From: NORP240 sp942492445
GTDB lineage: Bacteria > Pseudomonadota > Gammaproteobacteria > Pseudomonadales > Pseudohongiellaceae
Direction: 5' to 3'
DNA: 64,000 bases
Assembly: GCA_942492445.1 (NCBI GenBank)
Contig: CALOEW010000031.1
Span: 1-64,000, forward strand
The position numbers were made by a program, and so were the translations under genes. Below, one piece after another: positions 25,921 through 35,454 of this stretch; the stretch's first letter is position 1, and every line of letters starts with the position of its first letter. Under the pieces are notes generated by a model that saw only the letters and a list, made by a program, of their open reading frames with translations, had not been told where the DNA came from and did no database searches.

Positions 25921-26571
25921 TCACCGATGCAGTGAATTCAAAACCTTTGCGCGAATTGAGTCTACCGAGCCGCTGCCTTCGAGCCGGATAACGTTGACAG
26001 GGTTACCTTCTGCCTGCAACCTGCTGTAGAAATCAACCAGCGGTTTCGTTTGTTCGTGATAAACCTGCAGACGCTTTCGCACCGTTTCCTCTTTGTCATC
26101 GTCCCGCTGAATCAACGGTTCTCCCGTTACGTCGTCTTTACCTTCAACCTTTGGCGGATTATTGGTCTCATGGTAAACCCTGCCCGAATCCAGGTGCACT
26201 CGTCTACCGCTCATGCGCTCGACAATTTCTTCGTCATCAACATGAATTTCCAGCACCACGTCGATCGGTACTCCTGATTCCTGTAACGCTTCTGCCTGAG
26301 GAATTGTTCGCGGAAATCCGTCGAAGAGGAACCCATTGGCACAATCATCCTTCTGGATGCGATTTTTAACCAGGGAAATAATGATGTCGTCGGTAACCAG
26401 ACCACCGGAAGCCATGACAGCTTCCACCTGTTTACCGAGTTCCGACTGTTCCTTTACTGCTGCACGCAACATGTCGCCGGTTGAAATTTGCGGAATTCCG
26501 AATTGCTCCGTAATAAACGCCGCCTGCGTACCTTTGCCGGCGCCCGGCGCCCCCAATAGGATTATTCTCAT
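25921..26571 (-). CDS. adk: Adenylate kinase
   Basis: Interconverts ATP + AMP and 2 ADP. The 216 residues contain the P-loop GAPGAGKGTQA, the AMP-binding DGFPRTIPQAEAL, and the long LID domain (GRRVHLDSGRVYHETNNPP ... QRDDDKEETVRKRL) lacking the zinc cysteines, as in other gammaproteobacteria. It follows mazG by 46 bp and ends in a clear terminator. Confidence 0.98.
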   Translation of the reverse strand: MRIILLGAPGAGKGTQAAFITEQFGIPQISTGDMLRAAVKEQSELGKQVEAVMASGGLVTDDIIISLVKNRIQKDDCANGFLFDGFPRTIPQAEALQESGVPIDVVLEIHVDDEEIVERMSGRRVHLDSGRVYHETNNPPKVEGKDDVTGEPLIQRDDDKEETVRKRLQVYHEQTKPLVDFYSRLQAEGNPVNVIRLEGSGSVDSIRAKVLNSLHR

Positions 26572-26617
26572 TAACTAAAGCTCCTTGATTGCATGTTGAT
26601 GAAATCCTGGCCAATCA

Positions 26618-27427
26618 TTATAGCCCTTTCTGCTTGGCAGCATTCCAGAGTTGATCGAGCTTTTCCAGGCCGGCTTCTTCAATTTGAATCTTTTCGTCCT
26701 CAAGCTGTTCTTCAATATAGGTAAATCGGCGCACAAACCGGCGGTTGCTTTCCCGCAATGCATTTTCTGGTTCAATACGGGTATGCCGGGCAAGATTGAC
26801 CACCGCGAACAGCAGATCACCAAGCTCATGATTGATCTGATCTTGATCATGATGGCTGATCGCTTCCTCCAACTCGGACAGTTCTTCATTGACCTTTGCC
26901 AGAACCGGCTGTAATTGAGCCCAGTCAAAGCCGACTCTTGCGGCACGATTCTGCAGCTTCAGGGCTCTTTCCAGCGCAGGCAGCGCATTGGGGATGTCAG
27001 ACAACACTGATATTCCGGTAATCCCGGTGCCGCCCTTACTGGCCCGTTCCTGGTTCTTGATCGCCTCCCAGTTACTGACAACCTGATCCGCGTTCAGGTC
27101 CTGCTTCTGACCGAAGTTTTCAAGCTTACCTCCGGGGAACACATGTGGATGACGTCTCAACAGCTTATCCGTTATGGAATCGACGACATCCTGGAAGCTG
27201 AACTGGCCATTCTCTTCGGCAATCCGTGCATAAAAGACTACCTGAAACAGCAGGTCACCGAGTTCGTCTTTCACCTGCTCCGGGCTTCCATCCTCGACCG
27301 CATCGACTACTTCGTACACTTCCTCCAGTGTGTAGCGGGTCAGGCTTGACAGGGTTTGCTTCAAATCCCAGGGGCAGCCATGCTCCCGGTCTCGCAACAG
27401 TGCCATCATTTGAAGAAGTTTTTCCAT
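26618..27427 (-). CDS. mazG: Nucleoside triphosphate pyrophosphohydrolase MazG
   Basis: Hydrolyses NTPs to NMPs and PPi; in E. coli linked to ppGpp levels and house-cleaning of damaged nucleotides. From the ATG at 27427 (MEKLLQMMALLRDREHGCPWD) there are about 269 residues with two tandem MazG domains, each showing the ExxE...ExxD metal motifs: LEEVYEVVDAVEDG/KDELGDLLFQVV and EELSELEEAI/NHELGDLLFAVV. The order cysM-rlmD-mazG matches Pseudomonas except that relA, normally between rlmD and mazG, is absent. Confidence 0.96.
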   Translation of the reverse strand: MEKLLQMMALLRDREHGCPWDLKQTLSSLTRYTLEEVYEVVDAVEDGSPEQVKDELGDLLFQVVFYARIAEENGQFSFQDVVDSITDKLLRRHPHVFPGGKLENFGQKQDLNADQVVSNWEAIKNQERASKGGTGITGISVLSDIPNALPALERALKLQNRAARVGFDWAQLQPVLAKVNEELSELEEAISHHDQDQINHELGDLLFAVVNLARHTRIEPENALRESNRRFVRRFTYIEEQLEDEKIQIEEAGLEKLDQLWNAAKQKGL

Positions 27428-27464
27428 GTTCAATTTCCCGTTGTAAGACCAGATCAGAGGGTCA

Positions 27465-28829
27465 TCAGATGACTCTTTCAAATTCCGCGATGGACTCGAC
27501 ATGTGCAGTATGAGGAAACATATCCATAACACCTGCCCGCTTGAGACGATATCCTTGCGACAACAACCGTACTGTGTCGCGGGCCAGGGTTGCGGGATTG
27601 CAGGACACATAAACGATTTTTTCTGCCCCCCTGCCTCCAATCCAGTCGATTATTTCCAGTGCACCTGAACGTGGTGGATCCAGAAGAATTTTGTCGAAAT
27701 TACTGTCGTACCAGGACTCATTGCCCGTTAATCCGCAAAGGTTTGCTGTTGTAAAACGCGCATTGGTGACGTTGTTCATTGCGGCATTTTCCTCGGCGCG
27801 CTTTACCATGTCCGCGCTGCCTTCCAAACCGAGCACCTGGCGGCTGAACCGCGACAGTGGCAGGGTAAAGTTTCCCAGTCCGCAGAACAGATCAAGAACA
27901 TGATCTTCGGGACCGAGCTCAAGCAGATCGACTGCCAGTGCAATGACTTTCCTGTTCAGCGATTCATTCACCTGTACGAAGTCTATCGGATGAAATCCCA
28001 TGGTGAGCTGATATTCAGGCAGCGGGTATTGCAATCTGTCTTCACCGTTTTCGGGCCAGAGTCTGTGAATACTGTCGACACCCCCGGGCTGAAGGTATAA
28101 ATGACAGCCAGTATTACTGGCAAAGTTACACAGTATCTCTGCGTCGCGGCCAGTAAAAGCATCAAGGTGCCGGATGACCAGCGCCACCACGGGGTTTCCG
28201 GCGTGATTGTTTCCTGCGGCGACCTCAATCTGTGGAATAGACATTCTGGCTTCAAGCCGGTTGATCAGGCCCCGCAAAGGCGCAATCAGATCTGCGATAT
28301 TCTTGACCAATACCTGGCAATCTTCCATATCGGTGATGAAGGTACTGTGCTTTTCGCGAAATCCTATCAGCGTTCCACCTTTCTGCGCTACGTATCTGAC
28401 GGCAAAGCGTGCTTTTCTGCGATAGCGGATCGAGTCGGACTGCTGAACATCGAGCTTTGCGAAGCTGCCCTCTTTGAGCCCTGCCGCGTGATAAAGCTGA
28501 TCGAATAGGAGATCCTGTTTGAAGGCAATTTGTGCCTCGGCTGCAAGGTGTTGCAATGAACAGCCACCGCAGGTTCCGAAATAACGACAGGGAGGATCCA
28601 CGCGAATAGCACTCGGCTCCATTACCTCGATGACGGTCATTTCATCGTAGCGGGCACGACACTCGACATAGCCGGCCTTGACCCGTTCCCCCGGCAAACC
28701 GCCGTCGACAAATGCCACTTTGCCGTCGTTGCTGGCAATGCCACGACCTTCATGAGAAATCCGATCAACAGTCAGTTCGACTGGATCAACCGGTAATTTT
28801 TTTAGGCTGCGCCGCCTGCGTTGCGCCAT
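27465..28829 (-). CDS. rlmD: 23S rRNA (uracil1939-C5)-methyltransferase
   Basis: Iron-sulfur, SAM-dependent RNA methyltransferase. About 454 residues: an N-terminal TRAM domain (VELTVDRISHEGRGIA), the 4Fe-4S cysteines in CRYFGTCGGCSLQH with a later Cys in EDCQV, the SAM motif VLDLFCGLGNFTLPLS, and the catalytic VSCNPATLARD near the C-terminus. ATG 28829 is chosen, preceded by AGGTGA; a GTG two codons upstream is possible. The gap to cysM is small, suggesting one transcript. Confidence 0.96.
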   Translation of the reverse strand: MAQRRRRSLKKLPVDPVELTVDRISHEGRGIASNDGKVAFVDGGLPGERVKAGYVECRARYDEMTVIEVMEPSAIRVDPPCRYFGTCGGCSLQHLAAEAQIAFKQDLLFDQLYHAAGLKEGSFAKLDVQQSDSIRYRRKARFAVRYVAQKGGTLIGFREKHSTFITDMEDCQVLVKNIADLIAPLRGLINRLEARMSIPQIEVAAGNNHAGNPVVALVIRHLDAFTGRDAEILCNFASNTGCHLYLQPGGVDSIHRLWPENGEDRLQYPLPEYQLTMGFHPIDFVQVNESLNRKVIALAVDLLELGPEDHVLDLFCGLGNFTLPLSRFSRQVLGLEGSADMVKRAEENAAMNNVTNARFTTANLCGLTGNESWYDSNFDKILLDPPRSGALEIIDWIGGRGAEKIVYVSCNPATLARDTVRLLSQGYRLKRAGVMDMFPHTAHVESIAEFERVI

Positions 28830-28843
28830 AGTCACCTGATCTG

Positions 28844-29743
28844 CTATTGCCGCGCCGGACCAAAAACGCCAGTGGACAGGTAGCGGTCACCGCGGTCGCA
28901 GACAATCGCCACGATGGTGGCATTGGTGACTTCCCTGCTAAGCTGCAGTGCTCCGTATATACTGCCACCGGAGGAAACGCCACAGAAAATGCCTTCCTGC
29001 CTTGCCAGCGCCTTCATCGTCTGTTCGGCGTCGCGCTGATCGATGTCCATGATCCTGTCGACCCGCGACCGCTCGAAGATCTGCGGCAGGTACGCCTCCG
29101 GCCAACGCCTGATACCCGGTATTCTTGAACCGTCCTTTGGCTGTAGACCGATAATTTCAATTGCCGGATTCTGTTCCTTCAAGTAGCGGGACACTCCCAT
29201 AATCGTACCTGTAGTTCCCATAGACGAAACCAGATGGGTAATTTCACCACGGGTGTCACGCCATATTTCCGGACCCGTACGCATGTAATGGGCATTCGGG
29301 TTGTCCTGGTTGGCAAACTGGTCCAGTACCCTGCCCTTACCCTCCTGCTGCATGATAATGGCAAGATCCCTGGCACCTTCCATACCCTCCTGCTCAGACA
29401 CCAGCACCAACTCGGCGCCATAAGCTGTCATGGAAGCCTTGCGCTCACTACTCATATTGTCCGGCATGATCAGTATCAATCGATAGCCCTTTATGGCACA
29501 GACCATTGCCAGTGCAATTCCGGTATTGCCGCTGGTTGCTTCGATCAGCACGTCGCCCGGTTTGATTTCGCCTCGCAGTTCCGCCTGAACTATCATGTTC
29601 AGCGCAGGCCGGTCCTTGACAGAGCCTGCCGGATTGTTCCCTTCAAGTTTGGCCAGGATTGTGTTTGACGATTCACCCGGTAGACGCTGGAGTCTTACCA
29701 GAGGTGTATTGCCAATCAGGCTGTCGATGGTTTGATAGGACAT
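28844..29743 (-). CDS. cysM: Cysteine synthase B (O-acetylserine sulfhydrylase)
   Basis: PLP enzyme making cysteine from O-acetylserine and sulfide or thiosulfate. The 299 residues show the Schiff-base Lys in NPAGSVKDRPALNMI (about residue 43), the substrate loop EATSGNTGIALA, and the PLP phosphate-binding SSMGTTGTIMG. Sequence features such as PDNMSSERKASM fit CysM rather than CysK. It stands upstream of rlmD as in Pseudomonas. Confidence 0.94.
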   Translation of the reverse strand: MSYQTIDSLIGNTPLVRLQRLPGESSNTILAKLEGNNPAGSVKDRPALNMIVQAELRGEIKPGDVLIEATSGNTGIALAMVCAIKGYRLILIMPDNMSSERKASMTAYGAELVLVSEQEGMEGARDLAIIMQQEGKGRVLDQFANQDNPNAHYMRTGPEIWRDTRGEITHLVSSMGTTGTIMGVSRYLKEQNPAIEIIGLQPKDGSRIPGIRRWPEAYLPQIFERSRVDRIMDIDQRDAEQTMKALARQEGIFCGVSSGGSIYGALQLSREVTNATIVAIVCDRGDRYLSTGVFGPARQ

Positions 29744-29807
29744 GAGTCATCGCTTAATTACAACAGGAGCGCGATTCTAACCTGATTAGTGAGGCGCTTA
29801 AAGCCTG

Positions 29808-30535
29808 CTAGTCCGGCTTGCGACGCGCAAACAGACTGCGACTGTTAAGTGGCTTGTCGCCCAGATGGGCGCTCAGAGCCAGTCTGGTAATCATTTTGGC
29901 AGCGTCTCTGCTATCGGCATCGGGAAATTCAATTCCTTGAGCGCCTGGATATGTTTTCCCAGGAAAACGTTGCTGCGCTGCTCCGAGCGCTCGTCGTGGG
30001 CTGGCAAGCGCTCAAATCCATGGTCCGGTACAAACAGGTATCGGTCGTCCACCGATATGGCTTGCCTGGTCATGCAATCGCAGGTCAGATTGATTCCATA
30101 ACCCAATTCATCCAGTAGCGACACTTCGAATCGACGCAGTACTTTATTGAGCTCTTCGCCACCTGCCAGGCAGACCAGTGTCTCCTGATAGCGCTGGAAT
30201 AATCGGGTATGCTCCCCATCCCCGATCAATAATCGAGTTACCAGTTCGTTCACATAAAAGCCGCTGAAAAGCCTTTCTCCTCTGAGCTGAATTGCACCAA
30301 CACTGCTTTCGACTCCGACAACTGTTTTCAGCTCTCCTTTACCGGTCAGGGACAGTAACAGGGGCTGGAAAACCTGCAGCAGACTGCGATACCGGGATTT
30401 GCCGCTACGGGCGCCACGGGCAACAGCACGGACCCGCCCATAATCAAGGCAGAAAAAATCAACCAGCAGACTGCTGTCCTGAAAGGGTTGTTTATGCAGA
30501 ATGTAAGCTGGCTGCAGGTAGACGCGGTTTTCCAT
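29808..30535 (-). CDS. recO: DNA repair protein RecO, one-base frameshift
   Basis: RecFOR-pathway protein that binds ssDNA-SSB and helps load RecA. The N-terminal OB-fold part begins MENRVYLQPAYILHKQPFQDSSLLVDFF. The frame breaks at the G run 29922-29924; adding one base restores NFPDADSRDAAKMITRLALS and then AHLGDKPLNSRSLFARRKPD, giving about 241 residues. The stop TAG sits in a TAGCAGGCT string that matches the first nine bases of the family A element. It follows era by 36 bp in the usual rnc-era-recO order. Confidence 0.9.
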
Positions 30536-30571
30536 GGTGCTGGTGGCCTGGCGGCAAACCCCGCATTTTGA

Positions 30572-31489
30572 TTAGAGGTAATCAGTATACCCCAGGCTCC
30601 GCAACGCCCGCTCGTCGTCAGCCCAGCCGGATTTTACCTTGACCCAGAGCCTGAGCATGACCTTTCTGTCGAAACTTCTCTCCATCTCGCGGCGCGCTTC
30701 CGAGCCAATCAACTTAAGGCGAGCACCCTGACTACCGATGAGAATCCGCTTCTGACCCTCTTTCTCCACCAGAATCAAACCGTCCACATGCAGAATTTCA
30801 TCCCTCTCATTGAAGGTTTCGATTTCCACCGTGACTTCATAGGGAAGCTCGTCACCGAGCTGTCGTGTTATTTTCTCACGGATCAGTTCCGCCGCCAGAA
30901 AGCGGGAATTACGGTCAGTAACCTGATCTTCAGGAAACAGAAATTCTCCTTCCGGCAGGTAGATGCGCACCACTTCATCGATAACATCGAGATTGTGCCC
31001 ACGGATCGCAGAAACCGGGATGATTTCCGTAAATTCCATTTTACGGGACAACATGTCCATATGAGGCAGCAAGCGGGCTTTGTCCTGCACCTGGTCAACC
31101 TTGTTGATCAACAGCAGAACCGGTTTGTGGAGCTGTTTGAGAATTGAGAGAACCAGCTCATCTTCATCGGTCCAGGATAGGCGCTCGACGACAAAAAACA
31201 CGACATCCACATCTTCGATCACCCGTTCGACGGTTTCATTCATTAGGCGATTGAGGGTTTTCCCACGCTCATGATGCAGGCCTGGTGTATCCACGTAGAT
31301 GTACTGCGTGTCGAACGTGGAATGCACGCCCAGAATGCGATGACGTGTTGTCTGGGGCTTTCGTGAAGTAATGCTTATTTTCTGGCGCAGGAAATGATTC
31401 AGGAGGGTCGATTTACCTACATTTGGCCGACCCACGATAGCTATGTATCCGCAACGACGGGGGCGCATGTCAATTCCCCCGGTACTCAC
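30572..31489 (-). CDS. era: GTPase Era
   Basis: Ribosome-assembly GTPase binding the 3' end of 16S rRNA. About 300 residues: G1 GRPNVGKST, G3 DTPGLH, G4 NKVD, and a C-terminal KH domain (LIGSQGARLKLIGSEARREME). Two starts are possible: GTG at 31489, overlapping the rnc stop as GTGA, or ATG at 31468, which has GGGGGA six bases upstream and better matches other Era N-termini (MRPRRCGYIAIVG). Confidence 0.97.
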   Translation of the reverse strand: MSTGGIDMRPRRCGYIAIVGRPNVGKSTLLNHFLRQKISITSRKPQTTRHRILGVHSTFDTQYIYVDTPGLHHERGKTLNRLMNETVERVIEDVDVVFFVVERLSWTDEDELVLSILKQLHKPVLLLINKVDQVQDKARLLPHMDMLSRKMEFTEIIPVSAIRGHNLDVIDEVVRIYLPEGEFLFPEDQVTDRNSRFLAAELIREKITRQLGDELPYEVTVEIETFNERDEILHVDGLILVEKEGQKRILIGSQGARLKLIGSEARREMERSFDRKVMLRLWVKVKSGWADDERALRSLGYTDYL

Positions 31490-32166
31490 GATTCCACATC
31501 CAGAACCAGAAGCACCTGCTCGGCAGCATCCTGTTCCGCCATGCGCTTGCTCTTTCCCTTGCCGACCTTGGGACTCTTCAGCAAGGACACTTCACAGGCC
31601 ACAGTAAAAGTCTGATCATGGGCCTCGCCCACTATTTCGGTCACTCGGTAGCTGGGGAGCGGCATACCTTTTGCCTGCAGCAGTTCCTGCAACCGTGTTT
31701 TACTGTCTTTGCGTGGTTTGCGAATTTCACTTGCCAACAACCTTTGCCGGAACAGATTGCTGACAACGGCATCGGCTGCCTGCAGACCGCTCTCCAGGTA
31801 GATTGCGGCAATCAGCGCCTCCACCAGATTGGCCAGAATGGACGTTCGACGTTTTCCACCGCTTTTTCGTTCACCGGCGCCAAGCCTGAGAAATTGACCA
31901 AGTCCAAGCTCCGAAGCGATGCCCGCAAGAATATCGCCATTTACCAGATTGGCGCGCATTCTGCTGAGTTCGCCCTCGTTGGCGTCGGGGTAGTACTGGA
32001 AAAGTTTCTCGGCGATTACCAGATCCAGAATGGCATCACCCAGGAATTCAAGTCGTTCGTTGTGTAGTCTGGCGGCGCTGCGATGGGTCAATGCCTGGTC
32101 CAGTAGTGCCGGATCCTTGAAAGTGTATCCCAGGCTTGATTCGAGTTTCTCGCGGTCCGCGGCCAT
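31486..32166 (-). CDS. rnc: Ribonuclease III
   Basis: Double-strand-specific endoribonuclease for rRNA and mRNA processing. The 226 residues contain the signature HNERLEFLGDAILDLV with catalytic Glu (about 40) and Asp (about 44), the second catalytic pair in NLVEALIAAIYLE, and a C-terminal double-stranded RNA-binding domain (SKTRLQELLQAKGMPLPSYRV). The end overlaps the GTG start of era. Confidence 0.98.
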   Translation of the reverse strand: MAADREKLESSLGYTFKDPALLDQALTHRSAARLHNERLEFLGDAILDLVIAEKLFQYYPDANEGELSRMRANLVNGDILAGIASELGLGQFLRLGAGERKSGGKRRTSILANLVEALIAAIYLESGLQAADAVVSNLFRQRLLASEIRKPRKDSKTRLQELLQAKGMPLPSYRVTEIVGEAHDQTFTVACEVSLLKSPKVGKGKSKRMAEQDAAEQVLLVLDVES

Positions 32167-32169
32167 CAG

Positions 32170-32544
32170 TTATTGGGCTGTATGATCAAAAACGGCAACG
32201 ATATCCAGATTGGCAAACAACGGCAACCGACGTTCATAAGATATTCTTATACCCGTTCGTCCGCCGGAGCGAATGATATCGATATCGGAAAGGTCGAAAT
32301 CGTAAATGGAATTGAGCCGCAGGGCATCGGCGAAGCGCTGCCTGATCTCTTCTTCCCGAAGGCGGTTCGCAGTACCGTCAGCCACCATATCATCGGCGAG
32401 CGTGGTCAGCACATTACTGTCCATGTACAGAGGCCCCACCTTGAGGCCGATGGTCAGAAACAGGGCCACAAACACGCCCATTATCAGCAACCCTAACTTG
32501 GAAACACCCCGCTGTGAGACAGGGCCGTTGAAGCCATTACCCAT
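32170..32544 (-). CDS. DUF4845 membrane protein
   Basis: Small protein of about 124 residues with an N-terminal membrane anchor (LGLLIMGVFVALFLTIGLKV) and a short extracytoplasmic domain (SIYDFDLSDIDIIRSGGRTG). It matches the DUF4845 family routinely found between lepB and rnc in Pseudomonas-like genomes; no function is established. The ATG at 32544 has GGAG six bases upstream; the longer open frame is rejected. It ends 4 bp before rnc. Confidence 0.85.
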   Translation of the reverse strand: MGNGFNGPVSQRGVSKLGLLIMGVFVALFLTIGLKVGPLYMDSNVLTTLADDMVADGTANRLREEEIRQRFADALRLNSIYDFDLSDIDIIRSGGRTGIRISYERRLPLFANLDIVAVFDHTAQ

Positions 32545-32665
32545 AATGATCTCCGTTCGACAGCATTCAATTTGACTGTGAACGCTACAATACGACCTTT
32601 GGCGGGACAAAACCGCCAATAAAATCACATATTTAAGAAGGTTCTGTCAGGTAAATCCCAACTTC

Positions 32666-33505
32666 TCAACGGATTCTCTGATTGCGGGAAAAGCTTGGCA
32701 GGTTCAAGCCGGGGTCCTTATGCATCCAGATGGCGACCGCCTTACCCACAATCTTGGTTTCTGACGCCGGCCCCCAGACCCGGCTGTCCGCGCTGTTGTC
32801 CCGGTTGTCTCCCATCATGAAATAGTGCCCTTCAGGAACAATCCAACTGGTCCTCCCTTCACGACCAAGTTGCAGGTCAGTCATTTGAATAGTGTGAACA
32901 GCGCCTCCGAGTTCCTCCCGGTACTGGGACCCGGGGATACCCTCCGGACCGAAGTCAATGGTCGTCTCACCAACATACTCCCGCGGCACGGCTTCGCCGT
33001 TAACGTAAAGCTGCTTGTCCTGGTATCGGATTCTATCTCCTGGAAGACCGATGACCCGCTTGATGTAATACTTGTTTTCATGAGGCGGTATGAAGACCAT
33101 GACTTCTCCCCGTTGCGGCTCGTTGACCTCCAGAATTTTGGTGCCAATGACCGGGAGGCGAAGTCCGTAGGCATATTTGTTGACCAGGATGAAGTCTCCC
33201 ACTTCCAGGGTGGGAATCATGGAGCCGGTGGGAATCTGATAGGGCTCTATGACGAATGAACGCAGCACCAGCACTACCAGGAGAACCGGAAAAAACGACT
33301 TGGCGTACTCAACCACTACCGGCTCACGTGTCAACTCGGCCAATTCCTGTTCTACCACCTTTTCCGGCCTGGAACCGGCCTGGTTGCGGCGATAGTCGTC
33401 AACAACTCTGCCTCGGACTTTTTTCAGCAGCAACAGGTCCAGCAGCCAGATAGCCCCACACACAGCGACCAGAACAACGAGTACTAACGCAAAATCTATA
33501 TCCAT
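32666..33505 (-). CDS. lepB: Signal peptidase I
   Basis: Inner-membrane Ser/Lys-dyad protease that removes Sec signal peptides. The 279 residues have two N-terminal membrane segments, the catalytic Ser in PTGSMIPTLEVGDFI (about 95), the general-base Lys in YYIKRVIGLPGD (about 149), and the GDNRDNSADSR box. The ATG overlaps the lepA TGA (TGATG), indicating translational coupling. Confidence 0.97.
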   Translation of the reverse strand: MDIDFALVLVVLVAVCGAIWLLDLLLLKKVRGRVVDDYRRNQAGSRPEKVVEQELAELTREPVVVEYAKSFFPVLLVVLVLRSFVIEPYQIPTGSMIPTLEVGDFILVNKYAYGLRLPVIGTKILEVNEPQRGEVMVFIPPHENKYYIKRVIGLPGDRIRYQDKQLYVNGEAVPREYVGETTIDFGPEGIPGSQYREELGGAVHTIQMTDLQLGREGRTSWIVPEGHYFMMGDNRDNSADSRVWGPASETKIVGKAVAIWMHKDPGLNLPSFSRNQRIR

Positions 33506-35304
33506 CAGGAATCTATTTTCAGAACGGCGAGAAAGGCTTCCTGTGGGACATCTACACTTCCCACTTTTTTCATGCGCTTCTTGCCTGCTTTCTGTTTCTC
33601 CAGGAGTTTTTTCTTTCGGGTTATGTCACCACCGTAACACTTCGCGGTAACGTTCTTACGCAGCGCCTTAACGGTCTGACGGGAAATAATCTGACCACCG
33701 ATTGCTGCCTGTATCGCCACGTCGTAAAGTTGACGGGGTATCAGTTCCTTCATTTTCTCCGTCAACAGCCGCCCTTTGGTCTGCGCCTGGTCCCTGTGCA
33801 CAATCAGAGCCAACGCATCTACTTTATCGCCGTTAATCAGAATATCCAAACGCACCAGGTTGGATTTTTGAAAACGCTGAAAATGATAATCCAGCGACGC
33901 ATAGCCCCGGCTGACCGATTTTAACCGATCAAAGAAATCCAGTACCACCTCATTCATGGGCAGCTCGTAATTGAGGGACACCTGTTTCCCAATAAACTGC
34001 ATGTCTTTTTGTACTCCGCGCCGTTCGACACAGAGATTGATGACATTACCCAGGTATTCCTGCGGTACCAGGATATTGGCAAGAACAATAGGCTCCTGCA
34101 TCTCCGCAATATTGGCCGTTGGTGGCAGGTCCGCGGGACTGTCCACTTCGACGGTATCCCCGTTATTTAAAACCACCTGGTAGATCACGGTAGGCGCGGT
34201 GGTAATCAGGGACAGATCGTATTCCCGCTCCAGTCTTTCCTGGATGATCTCCATGTGCAGCATTCCCAGAAAGCCGCAGCGAAATCCGAATCCGAGCGCA
34301 TCGGAATTTTCGGGCTCGTAAAAGAGAGACGCGTCGTTAAGGGTCAGCTTGGACAGGGCATCACGAAAACTCTCAAAGTCATCTGATGACACCGGGAACA
34401 GCCCGGCATAAACCTGTGGCTGAACTTTCCTGAACCCTGGCAATGCCGGCACGTTCGGAGTGGCGGCAAGGGTCAGCGTATCACCGACCGGCGCGCCATG
34501 AATATCCTTGATTCCGGCAACGACAAAGCCCACCTCACCGGCGGCAAGCTGATCGGTTTCCAGTCGCTTTGGTGTAAACCTGCCGACGCTGTCAACGATG
34601 TGTGCTTTCCCTATGGACTTGGCCAGTATCTTGACGCCCTTTTTGATGACGCCCTGCTTGACGCGTACCAGTGACACGATACCCAGGTAGTTGTCGAACC
34701 AGGAATCGATAATCAGCGCCTGCAGGTCGCCGTTGCGATCACCTACTGGAGGAGGCACCTTAATGACAATCTGTTCCAGTATTTCCTTGACTCCCATCCC
34801 GGTTTTGGCACTGGCGCTGACAGCTTCGGAGGCGTCGATACCGATGATTTCCTCAATCTCAGTTCTTACCCGGTCCGGATCAGCCTGGGGCAGATCCATC
34901 TTGTTCAATACCGGAATTACTTCCAGCCCCTGCTCGATAGCAGTATAGCAGGTGGCAACCGACTGCGCTTCAACGCCCTGCCCGGCATCGACCACCAGCA
35001 GTGCCCCTTCGCAGGCAGCCAGTGACCGGGACACTTCGTAGCTGAAATCCACGTGCCCGGGAGTATCGATAAAATTCAGCTGATAGCGTTTTCCGTTGTC
35101 TGAATCGTAGTACAGGGTTACGCTCTGAGCCTTAATGGTGATCCCGCGTTCTCTCTCGATTTCAAGCGTATCCAGCATCTGCTCAGCCAGTTCCCGATCG
35201 GAAACACCGCCACACATCTGAATGAATCGATCGGCCAGGGTGGATTTACCATGGTCGATGTGGGCTATGATGGAAAAGTTGCGAATGTTACTTGGGTCAC
35301 TCAC
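33505..35304 (-). CDS. lepA: Elongation factor 4 (LepA)
   Basis: Ribosomal GTPase with EF-G-like architecture. From the GTG at 35304 (product begins with initiator Met then SDPSNIRNFSIIAHIDHG) about 599 residues: P-loop AHIDHGKSTLADR, switch I RERGITIKAQ, DTPGHVDFSYEV, NKMDLPQADP, and the LepA-specific C-terminal domain with Lys-rich tail. The longer open frame upstream (MRPSSAG...) is not conserved. Confidence 0.97.
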   Translation of the reverse strand: MSDPSNIRNFSIIAHIDHGKSTLADRFIQMCGGVSDRELAEQMLDTLEIERERGITIKAQSVTLYYDSDNGKRYQLNFIDTPGHVDFSYEVSRSLAACEGALLVVDAGQGVEAQSVATCYTAIEQGLEVIPVLNKMDLPQADPDRVRTEIEEIIGIDASEAVSASAKTGMGVKEILEQIVIKVPPPVGDRNGDLQALIIDSWFDNYLGIVSLVRVKQGVIKKGVKILAKSIGKAHIVDSVGRFTPKRLETDQLAAGEVGFVVAGIKDIHGAPVGDTLTLAATPNVPALPGFRKVQPQVYAGLFPVSSDDFESFRDALSKLTLNDASLFYEPENSDALGFGFRCGFLGMLHMEIIQERLEREYDLSLITTAPTVIYQVVLNNGDTVEVDSPADLPPTANIAEMQEPIVLANILVPQEYLGNVINLCVERRGVQKDMQFIGKQVSLNYELPMNEVVLDFFDRLKSVSRGYASLDYHFQRFQKSNLVRLDILINGDKVDALALIVHRDQAQTKGRLLTEKMKELIPRQLYDVAIQAAIGGQIISRQTVKALRKNVTAKCYGGDITRKKKLLEKQKAGKKRMKKVGSVDVPQEAFLAVLKIDS

Positions 35305-35410
35305 CGAGTCGGGTATCCCTGTGGGTCCTGCGGACGAAGGTCGCAATTCTAAAGTATCTGAGGAATTGTGTCAGTGGATTTCCGGAAGGATCAGGCTTCT
35401 CTGCGCTGCA

Positions 35411-35440
35411 ATAAAAAAGGCAGCCTGAGGCTGCCTTTTC
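35411..35440 (-). terminator. Intrinsic terminator downstream of mucD
   Basis: Minus strand: AAGGCAGCC/GGCTGCCTT stem, 3-nt loop, then a T-rich tail of six T; 15 bp after the mucD stop and before lepA. Confidence 0.9.
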
Positions 35441-35454
35441 CCGGCCCGGTGAAC

